Positions 23,297-28,213 of a stretch of 28,213 bases of DNA are shown piece by piece. Position 1 is the first letter of the stretch. Each line of letters starts with the position of its first letter. This stretch comes from Solidesulfovibrio magneticus. Lineage in GTDB: Bacteria; Desulfobacterota; Desulfovibrionia; Desulfovibrionales; Desulfovibrionaceae. The notes below the pieces were generated by a model. It saw only the letters and a list, made by a program, of their open reading frames with translations, had not been told where the DNA came from and searched no databases. The DNA is taken from NCBI GenBank assembly GCA_002482565.1, contig DLGG01000167.1:1-28213 (forward strand), given 5' to 3'. The position numbers and the translations under genes were made by a program.

Positions 23297-24214
23297 ATGG
23301 GCGTGATGCGCGGGGGAAAAAAGGGGCTGCGTCTGGCCATCGCCAGCGGCAAGGGCGGCACGGGCAAGACCACCGTCACCGCCGCCCTGGCCAGCGTCTG
23401 GAGTCAGGCCCTGTGCCGGCCGGTGTTGGCTGTGGACTGCGACGTGGAGGAACCCAACCTGCACCTGTTTTTGCGCCCGGTCATCCGCCGGGCCGAGACC
23501 GCCAAGCTGGAGATCCCCATGGTGGCCGAGGCCGCCCTGTGCGCCGACTGCGGAGCCTGTCGGGAGCTGTGCCAGTTCGGCGCGGTCACGGTCATGGCCG
23601 GCAAGCCGCTGGTTTTCCCGGAGATGTGCCACGGCTGCGGCGGTTGTCTGGCCGTGTGCCCCACCGGCGCGCTGGTCGCCGGCTCCCGCGAGCTTGGCCG
23701 CATCGAGGAAGGGGCCACCGAGACGGCCGGCTACCTGGCCGGACGGCTGCGCATCGGCGAGGCCCAAAGCCCGCCGCTCATTCGCGCCGTGCTGGCCCGC
23801 CTAAGCAAGGTCGCCGAACCCGGCGCCGACGTGCTCATCGACGCCCCGCCCGGGGTGAGCTGTCCGGCCGTGACCACCGTTTCCGGGGCCGACGCCGTGC
23901 TGCTGGTGGCTGAACCCACGCCCTTTGGCATTCACGATTTCGAGTTGGCCGTGGAGGCGTTCACGCCCCTTGGCAAGCCCATGGCCGTGGCCATCAACCG
24001 CTCCGGCCCGGGCACGCCCGAGCTGCTGGCCCTGTGCCGGGGCCATAACCTCCCCGTTGTGGCCGAGATCGCCAACGACCGTGTCGTGGCCGAGACCTAC
24101 GCCCGGGGCGGGCTGCTCCACGAGGCCGGGGCCCACTACCGGGCCGTGTGCTTCGCCTTGGCTCGATCCCTGGCCGAGTTGCCGCAAACCGCCCGGGAGG
24201 CCGCCCATGTCTGA
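23297..24214 (+). CDS. MinD-like ATPase with inserted 2[4Fe-4S] ferredoxin domain (first)
   Basis: A 305-residue ParA/MinD-superfamily ATPase. The deviant Walker A is SGKGGTGKTT (17-26), and VDCDVEEPNLHLF follows at 46-58. A bacterial-type ferredoxin domain is inserted next: Cys82, 85, 88, 92 (CADCGACRELC) and Cys111, 114, 117, 121 followed by Pro (CHGCGGCLAVCP), fitting two [4Fe-4S] clusters. The ATPase then resumes with DAPPGVSCP. Such proteins occur in pairs in anaerobes; in the Desulfovibrio ORP complex the two are DVU2103 and DVU2104. The RBS AAAGGAC lies 5 nt before the ATG. Its end overlaps the second such ATPase by 8 nt. Confidence 0.92.
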   Translation: MGVMRGGKKGLRLAIASGKGGTGKTTVTAALASVWSQALCRPVLAVDCDVEEPNLHLFLRPVIRRAETAKLEIPMVAEAALCADCGACRELCQFGAVTVMAGKPLVFPEMCHGCGGCLAVCPTGALVAGSRELGRIEEGATETAGYLAGRLRIGEAQSPPLIRAVLARLSKVAEPGADVLIDAPPGVSCPAVTTVSGADAVLLVAEPTPFGIHDFELAVEAFTPLGKPMAVAINRSGPGTPELLALCRGHNLPVVAEIANDRVVAETYARGGLLHEAGAHYRAVCFALARSLAELPQTAREAAHV

Positions 24215-25103
24215 GATCGTTGTCCTGAGCGGCAAGGGCGGGGCCGGCAAAACGTCCGTGACGGCGGCCTTTGCCGCCATGAGCCGCAACGCCGTGCTGT
24301 GCGACCTCGACGTGGACGCCCCGGACCTGCACATCCTGCTGGCCCCGCGCAACTCCCGGCGCGAACCCTTCGTGGCCGGCCATCTGGCCGCCATCGACCC
24401 GGCGCGCTGCGACGGCTGCGGCGAATGCGCCGCCCGCTGCCGCTACGGGGCCGTGTCCGCCGCCGACCGCGACCGGTTCGTCATAAACCCGGCCCACTGC
24501 GAAGGCTGCAAGGTCTGCGTCGCCCTGTGCCCGAGGCAGGCCATCCTGTTCACCCCCCGGACCTGCGGCGTCTCGGCCGTGTCCGACACCCGATACGGCC
24601 CCTTTGTCCACGCCAGGCTCGACCCCGGGGCGGAAAATTCCGGCCGCCTGGTCGCCCTGCTGCGCCAAAAGGCCAAGGCTTTGGCCAAGGAGCAGGGCAG
24701 GTCCCTCATCCTGGCCGACGGCGCGCCCGGCATCGCCTGTCCCGTGGTCAGCTCCATCACCGGCGCTACCCTGGCCGTGCTGGTCACCGAGCCCACGCCC
24801 TCGGGCAGCCACGACCTTGGCCGGGTGGCCGCCCTGTGCGACCACTTCAAGCTGCCCACGGCCGTGCTCCTCAACAAGGCCGACCTCAACCCCGACGAGG
24901 CCGCCCGCATCGAGGACGCCTGCCGCGACGCCGGCCGGCCCATCCTCGGCCAGCTGCCCTACAGCCCGGACGTGACCGCCGCCATGGCCGCCCGGCAAAC
25001 GCTCCCGGAATACGGCGGCCCCCTGGCCGCCGCCCTGGCCGAGGCCTGGGACAACGTCCTGGCCCTGGCCGCCGCCCCCAAACCCCAACGCAACCTGTTT
25101 TAA
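24207..25103 (+). CDS. MinD-like ATPase with inserted 2[4Fe-4S] ferredoxin domain (second)
   Basis: A 298-residue paralogue of the preceding ATPase. Walker A is SGKGGAGKTS (8-17), CDLDVDAPDLHILL follows, then the ferredoxin insert with Cys68, 71, 74, 78 (CDGCGECAARC) and Cys98, 101, 104, 108 (CEGCKVCVALCP), then DGAPGIACP. The start at 24207 is set by GGGAGG 6 nt upstream; the frame runs open further upstream only as a shadow of the first ATPase. The pair probably forms a heterodimer coupling ATP binding to electron or cluster transfer toward the NifX proteins (inference from the ORP system). It is followed after 18 nt by another NifX gene. Confidence 0.92.
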   Translation: MSEIVVLSGKGGAGKTSVTAAFAAMSRNAVLCDLDVDAPDLHILLAPRNSRREPFVAGHLAAIDPARCDGCGECAARCRYGAVSAADRDRFVINPAHCEGCKVCVALCPRQAILFTPRTCGVSAVSDTRYGPFVHARLDPGAENSGRLVALLRQKAKALAKEQGRSLILADGAPGIACPVVSSITGATLAVLVTEPTPSGSHDLGRVAALCDHFKLPTAVLLNKADLNPDEAARIEDACRDAGRPILGQLPYSPDVTAAMAARQTLPEYGGPLAAALAEAWDNVLALAAAPKPQRNLF

Positions 25104-25121
25104 CCCAAAGGAACAAGCCCC

Positions 25122-25505
25122 ATGGAAACCATCCGCCTGGCCATCCCCTCCGCCGCCCCCGGCGGCCTCGACTGCGAACTCGGCGCGCATTTCGGCCACT
25201 GCGACTGCTACACCGTGGTGGACGTGGCCGACGGCCGCGTGGCCGCCGTCAACACCCTGCCCAACGTCCCCCACGTCCACGGCGGCTGCATGGCCCCGGT
25301 GGAACACCTGGCCGGCCACGGTGTGGGCGCCCTGGTCGCCGGCGGCATGGGCCTGCGCCCGCTCATGGGATTTGCCCAGGTCGGCATCACCGTCTACCAC
25401 GGCGGCCCGGCCGCCTCGGTGGGCCAGGCCGTGGAAGCCTTCCTGGCCGGAACCCTTGTCCCCTTCAGCCGCAACCAAACCTGCGGCGGCGGCTGCGAGA
25501 ATTAG
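25122..25505 (+). CDS. NifX family protein with cysteine-rich ends
   Basis: A 127-residue NifX/DNCB-domain protein. It opens IRLAIPSAAPGGLDCELGAH followed by FGHCDCYTVVD (Cys18, Cys27, Cys29), has PHVHGGCMAPVEHLAGHGVG with His/Cys near the usual cofactor pocket, GALVAGGMGLRPL, and ends NQTCGGGCEN with two further Cys. This is the arrangement seen in NifX proteins paired with the ferredoxin ATPases in anaerobes and resembles ORP-type carriers more than the Cys-free copy upstream. GAACAAGCCCC precedes the ATG; the RBS AAAGGAAC is visible. It ends the tight part of the cluster; a GC-rich repeat element follows. Confidence 0.9.
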   Translation: METIRLAIPSAAPGGLDCELGAHFGHCDCYTVVDVADGRVAAVNTLPNVPHVHGGCMAPVEHLAGHGVGALVAGGMGLRPLMGFAQVGITVYHGGPAASVGQAVEAFLAGTLVPFSRNQTCGGGCEN

Positions 25506-25513
25506 GAAGAGGA

Positions 25514-25590
25514 AGAGTGCCTCCGGCGGCCAGGAGAGGCGCTGCCTCTCCTGGACCTCTCCGCCGGGGGCCTTAGGCCCCCGGACCCCC
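25514..25590. repeat. GC-rich modular repeat, copy 4 (with extra module)
   Basis: Module CCAGGAGAGGC (25530-25540), GCT, GCCTCTCCTGG (25544-25554) is followed by core CCGGGGGCC (25564-25572), TTA, GGCCCCCGG (25576-25584). It is preceded by GAGTGCCTCCGGCGG and followed by CCCCAACTTGGGG. It is the reverse complement of copy 2, and its core has compensated changes (GGGGGCC/GGCCCCC) that keep the pairing. Confidence 0.85.
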
Positions 25591-25675
25591 AACTTGGGGT
25601 TAGGGGGAGACCTGGTACAGCGTCGGCTTGAGGGGCGTGGAGAAACGCCGCTCCGGTCGATCAGGGGAGAAAACA

Positions 25676-25930
25676 ATGCCGATTTATGAGATTGTCTGCG
25701 ACGCCTGCGCTTATGCCGGCGAAACCATCGCGCCCAGCGCCACCGATACGCCGGTTTGCCCGGTCTGCGGCGCGCCGGCCCGCAAGCTCATGGCCGCCAC
25801 CAGCAGCCTGACCGGCAAGGCCGGTCCGTCCCTGCCCGGCCCTTCGGATCACGGCTGCTGCGGCTCCCGGCCGGGACAGGCCAGCGGTTGCGCCGGACCC
25901 GGCACCTGCTGCGGCAAGGCGGGGGCGTGA
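25676..25930 (+). CDS. FmdB-type zinc-ribbon protein
   Basis: An 84-residue protein opening MPIYEIVCDACAYAGET with a second knuckle VCPVCGAPARKLM (Cys8, Cys11, Cys28, Cys31), the FmdB-family zinc ribbon. The family is named after a putative regulator of formylmethanofuran dehydrogenase, but its role is mostly unknown. The tail is unusual: five more Cys (61, 62, 72, 78, 79) in HGCCGSRPGQ and GTCCGKAGA, which could bind extra metal. The RBS GGGGAG lies 6 nt before the ATG at 25676. It overlaps the next gene by 1 nt (TGATG), so the two are translationally coupled. Confidence 0.85.
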   Translation: MPIYEIVCDACAYAGETIAPSATDTPVCPVCGAPARKLMAATSSLTGKAGPSLPGPSDHGCCGSRPGQASGCAGPGTCCGKAGA

Positions 25931-26292
25931 TGCGCCATATCTGCATCGCTTCCGCCGATCCCGAGGCCCTGGCCCCGTTTATCGCCGCCCTGGCCCAGGC
26001 CGGCTGCGCCGTGGACTGTCTGCCCACGGCCGCTGCCGCAGCCTCAGCCGTGCGGGAGAAAGCCCCGAACCTGTGCGTGATCGACAGCGACCTGCCCGAC
26101 AGCGACGCCTTTGCCCTGGTGGCCGGGCTGCTGGAGATCGATGCCCGGGTCACCTCGGCCGTGATCTCGTCCTTGTCCGACGAAGCCTTTCACGACGTCG
26201 GCGAGGGCCTGGGCATCCTCATGCGCCTGCCCCCCGCTCCGGGATCGGCCGAAGCCGCTCGACTCCTGGCGGCTCTGGACGCCATCGGCTAG
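25930..26292 (+). CDS. degenerate receiver-domain protein
   Basis: A 120-residue protein with a receiver-like (CheY-type) layout: MRHICIASADPEALAPFIAA, then APNLCVIDSDLPDSDAFALV, where Asp52 falls at the phospho-acceptor position, then TSAVISSLSD. The N-terminal acidic pair is reduced to one Asp (Asp10), and the invariant Lys of the last strand appears as Arg99 (LMRLPP), so normal phosphorylation is doubtful. No output domain is attached. Coupled to the FmdB gene by a 1-nt overlap. It could sense or signal for the metal-cluster genes upstream, but that is inference from position. An AT-rich palindrome begins 10 nt after its stop. Confidence 0.65.
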   Translation: MRHICIASADPEALAPFIAALAQAGCAVDCLPTAAAAASAVREKAPNLCVIDSDLPDSDAFALVAGLLEIDARVTSAVISSLSDEAFHDVGEGLGILMRLPPAPGSAEAARLLAALDAIG

Positions 26293-26302
26293 GGCCGCGT
26301 CA

Positions 26303-26329
26303 CTTAACAATACGAGCGTATTAGTTAAG
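26303..26329. repeat. AT-rich palindrome, AATAC family copy 4
   Basis: CTTAACAATAC (26303-26313), loop GAGC, GTATTAGTTAAG (26318-26329); arms match except for one bulged base. It begins 10 nt after a stop codon and is preceded by GCGTCAC, as copy 2 is. Confidence 0.7.
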
Positions 26330-26353
26330 ATCACTTTATGGCCTTAGTCTGTC

Positions 26354-26384
26354 GTCCACGAAAACCGCATGCGTTTCCGTGGAC
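26354..26384. repeat. imperfect palindrome before the MBL-fold gene
   Basis: GTCCACGAAAAC (26354-26365) and GTTTCCGTGGAC (26373-26384) match at 11 of 12 positions around a 7-nt centre. The left arm GTCCACGAAAA recurs at 20512-20522, also next to an AATAC-family palindrome. It lies 37 nt before the chosen start of the MBL gene. Confidence 0.6.
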
Positions 26385-26421
26385 GCGACACTCGGGCCGC
26401 CAGCCGCCAAAGGACGTTGCC

Positions 26422-27243
26422 ATGGCCGTGTTGCGCATCCTCGTGGACAATCAAAGCGCCCGGGCCGACCTGCCTTTCGAGCACGGCTGGTCGGTCTGGG
26501 TGGAGCTTGGCCGCCAAAGGGCCTGGCTATGGGACGCCGGCCAAACCGAATTGTTCGCCCAAAACGCCAGGGTTCTGGGCATCGACCCGACCCGAGCCAT
26601 CGGCGTGGCGCTGAGCCACGGCCATCATGACCATGCCGGCGGACTGCCGACGCTGCTGTCCCTGGGCTACGCCGGCCCGATTGTCGGCCATCCGGACATA
26701 TTGACCCGACGCTACAGCCGGCGCGGCGGCACGACCTTCCGCTCCGTGGGCATGGGCGACGGCCGGCTGCCCGACCCCCTGCCCGGCTTCGTCCCGGAAA
26801 CCGGCGTCCGCGTCCTGGCCCCGGGCCTGACCTTCGTCGCCGGCATCCCGCGCCGGCCCGGCAATTTCCAGGCCACGGAACACCTGTTTCGCGATACGGC
26901 CGGCCAGCAGCCCGACGCCGTGCCCGACGACGCCTGCCTGGTCATCGAGGGCAAAAACGGGCCGACGGTTTTGCTCGGCTGCTGCCATGCCGGCCTGGCC
27001 AACACCCTGGCCCATGTGCGTCAGGTCCTTGGACTCGACACGATTGCAACCGTGATCGGCGGCCTGCATCTGGCCGGAGCGCCGCAAGAAGCCGTGGCCG
27101 AAACGGCCGCCGCCCTGGCGGCGGCCGGCGTCAGCGCCGTCTACCCCGGCCACTGCACCGGACAGGACGCCCTCAAGGCCCTGGCCGGCCTGTTTCCCGG
27201 CAGAATCGCGCCCACGGGCTGCGGTCAGAGCCTGACCGTCTGA
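26422..27243 (+). CDS. MBL-fold metallohydrolase (COG1237-like)
   Basis: A 273-residue metallo-beta-lactamase-fold protein. The metal motif is LSHGHHDHAGG (His66, His68, Asp70, His71); further ligands are likely in VLLGCCHAGLANT (His189) and IGGLHLAG (His216). The overall pattern fits the COG1237 group, which includes proteins annotated as dihydropterin ribofuranosyl-aminobenzene phosphate synthase; the true substrate is unknown. Three histidines plus Asp argue for a two-metal site. The ATG at 26422 is preferred to 26338 because AAAGGACG precedes it and the longer frame would be read through a palindrome. It follows the metal-cluster genes and may belong to the same transcription unit. Confidence 0.85.
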   Translation: MAVLRILVDNQSARADLPFEHGWSVWVELGRQRAWLWDAGQTELFAQNARVLGIDPTRAIGVALSHGHHDHAGGLPTLLSLGYAGPIVGHPDILTRRYSRRGGTTFRSVGMGDGRLPDPLPGFVPETGVRVLAPGLTFVAGIPRRPGNFQATEHLFRDTAGQQPDAVPDDACLVIEGKNGPTVLLGCCHAGLANTLAHVRQVLGLDTIATVIGGLHLAGAPQEAVAETAAALAAAGVSAVYPGHCTGQDALKALAGLFPGRIAPTGCGQSLTV

Positions 27244-27379
27244 CGTCGGGCCCTGGAAACGCCCGAGGCTTTCAGGCGCAAGCAGCATACGAGACAAACG
27301 CGGACGTTGGCAGGGCGAGAGGCTCCAGCCCGCCCCAACCCTGAAAGCGGTCCCGGCGAACGGGCCAAGGAGACGACAT
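27244..27379 (+). other. possible structured leader before the Gly-rich gene
   Basis: A 136-nt gap with a long-range 9-bp inverted repeat, GCTTTCAGG (27268-27276) and CCTGAAAGC (27340-27348), and a nested GGGCG/CGCCC pair (27313-27317 and 27331-27335). It does not match any riboswitch class I can recognise. The next gene's AAGGAG lies just beyond the right arm. Confidence 0.35.
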
Positions 27380-27931
27380 ATGGCCGGTTTCATGATGCTT
27401 CTTAAACTGCTGACCGGTGCGGCCGCTGGCGGCGCCGGCATGAGTTCGGGCCTGGGACGCATGGCCGGGCAGGGCCTGGCCAAGGGACTTATGGGTTCGG
27501 CCAGCCGAGGAATTGCCGGTGGCAAAAGCGGCATGGGCGGCGGCAAAGGACGCGGGCAAAGCGGCGGCCACAGCGGCCAGGGCCGTTGCGGCTGCGGCCA
27601 GGGCGGCGGACAAGGGGAGACCGGCGAACAGCTGGTGAAAATCGTGGAACTGGTGGCCAAGCGCCTGGCCGAACGCAACGCCGGCCAGGCCGCGCCGGCC
27701 CTGGCGACCGACGAAAAACCCGCCCTGACTTCACCCGTGCGGGAAACGTTGAGCCTTGCCGTCGCCGAACCCGATAACGCCGGCCCGACCATTGAGGTGC
27801 GGGCCGTGGCCATGGCCGCCTATGCCTGCCGGATGTGCGGCCGGCGCATTTCCGTGGCCGCCGACGATCCCATCGCCGATCCCCGCTGCCCGCAGTGCGG
27901 CGGCCCCATGGACGCGGCCCCCGAGGCGTAA
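27380..27931 (+). CDS. Gly-rich zinc-ribbon protein of unknown function
   Basis: A 183-residue protein I do not recognise as a named family. The N-terminal third is Gly/Ser/Met-rich (MAGFMMLLKLLTGAAAGG, then repeated GG- and GQ-containing segments around 45-80 with CGC at 70-72). A helical stretch follows (EQLVKIVELVAKRLAERN, 83-100), then a linker, then a zinc ribbon with Cys150, Cys153, Cys170, Cys173 (ACRMCGRRISV and DPRCPQCGGPM). The first 18 residues are hydrophobic enough for a membrane segment. The RBS AAGGAG lies 8 nt before the ATG. It ends the co-directional block that starts with the NifX-like gene and is followed by a hairpin. Confidence 0.7.
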   Translation: MAGFMMLLKLLTGAAAGGAGMSSGLGRMAGQGLAKGLMGSASRGIAGGKSGMGGGKGRGQSGGHSGQGRCGCGQGGGQGETGEQLVKIVELVAKRLAERNAGQAAPALATDEKPALTSPVRETLSLAVAEPDNAGPTIEVRAVAMAAYACRMCGRRISVAADDPIADPRCPQCGGPMDAAPEA

Positions 27932-27937
27932 ACGACG

Positions 27938-27973
27938 ACACGCCGGGAGGACGCGAGACCCTCCCGGCGTGTT
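27938..27973 (+). terminator. probable terminator behind the Gly-rich gene
   Basis: CACGCCGGGAGG (27939-27950) and CCTCCCGGCGTG (27960-27971) form a 12-bp perfect stem, extended by an A-T pair, with a 9-nt loop. Only two T follow, so it is strong in structure but weak in T-tract. Confidence 0.6.
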
Positions 27974-28213
27974 GCACGAAATACGCTCCGTCCTCTCCCC
28001 GGCTTTCCCTCCATTCTGTCGAGGCTTGCCGCGGCCGGCCTTCGCCCTCGGCCGCCGAGCCGGCCGCGCCCCGCTTTCCCCGGGAGGCCTCATGTCGCGT
28101 CCGGGAAAGGCCATGGTCCTATTGGGCGCAATAATAATCCGTAATCATGAATTTTATATGCAAAAAACAGAAATGCTATTTGCGAACGCCCACTAGGGTC
28201 TGTTCACAATAGC
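27974..28213. other. right-edge non-coding region, AT-rich after 28120
   Basis: No gene is seen in this stretch. The sequence changes from GC-rich to AT-rich at about 28120. The last 22 bases, from CTAG at 28192, contain GGGTCTGTTCACA, which resembles the outer end of some transposable elements; the element itself would lie outside the window. Confidence 0.35.

Noticed and set aside
23994..25676. 560-residue minus-strand open frame opposite the second ferredoxin ATPase
   Set aside because: Gly/Ala/His-rich antisense shadow without motifs.
27244..27379. Known riboswitch (Moco, cobalamin, TPP) before the Gly-rich gene
   Set aside because: None of the conserved boxes of these classes could be recognised; only generic pairing is seen.

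Overview
The window is high-GC DNA that reads like a chromosome segment of a Desulfovibrionaceae sulfate reducer (Desulfovibrio/Solidesulfovibrio type). This rests on gene content seen here: a NifX/Mrp/ferredoxin-ATPase cluster resembling the anaerobe-specific orange-protein (ORP) cluster, a MucR/Ros regulator, a Csd4-like cell-shape peptidase, and a branched-chain/aromatic amino acid transporter next to a phenylacetate-CoA ligase. No rRNA, tRNA, CRISPR array or complete insertion sequence was seen. Taxonomy is inferred, not searched.

Layout. (1) 1-1317: a truncated AraC-type regulator and a small cupin protein on the minus strand, then a CBS-pair protein on the plus strand. (2) 1426-5704: a stress and nucleoid block, with HU, MucR, two Hsp20 chaperones (minus) and HtpG (plus). 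The hsp20 operon and htpG diverge from two mirror-image promoters. (3) 6047-8222: a DedA membrane protein (plus), then a ZupT-like metal transporter and a secreted protein of unknown function (minus). (4) 8594-15951: a complete ABC transporter of the Liv/HAAT family with two tandem substrate-binding proteins (livK1, livK2, livH, livM, livG, livF), followed by phenylacetate-CoA ligase. This suggests uptake and CoA activation of aromatic or branched-chain acids. (5) 16058-19419: a DUF1254/DUF1214 lipoprotein and a Csd4-like peptidoglycan carboxypeptidase, both minus. (6) 19906-20505: an isolated NYN-domain (PIN-like) protein with a cysteine insert.

(7) 21060-27931 is the most interesting part: eleven co-directional genes, most overlapping or tightly spaced. 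They are a cysteine-rich NifX-like protein, an Mrp ATPase, a NifU/IscU-type scaffold, a NifX protein, two MinD-like ATPases that each carry an inserted 2x[4Fe-4S] ferredoxin domain, another NifX protein, an FmdB zinc ribbon, a degenerate receiver domain, an MBL-fold hydrolase and a Gly-rich zinc-ribbon protein. ATPase, scaffold and cofactor-carrier parts together look like a dedicated metal-cluster assembly machine. It is related to ORP but has a NifU-like scaffold and three NifX-type proteins, and no sigma54 activator is visible in the window.

Two families of small intergenic repeats recur. One is a GC-rich modular element with core CCGGGGGGC-TTA-GCCCCCCGG (four copies; one supplies the ribosome binding site of livF). 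The other is an AT-rich hairpin with core AATAC-4 nt-GTATT (four copies, three of them 9-11 nt after a stop codon). Neither fits standard terminators well, and both deserve genome-wide counting.
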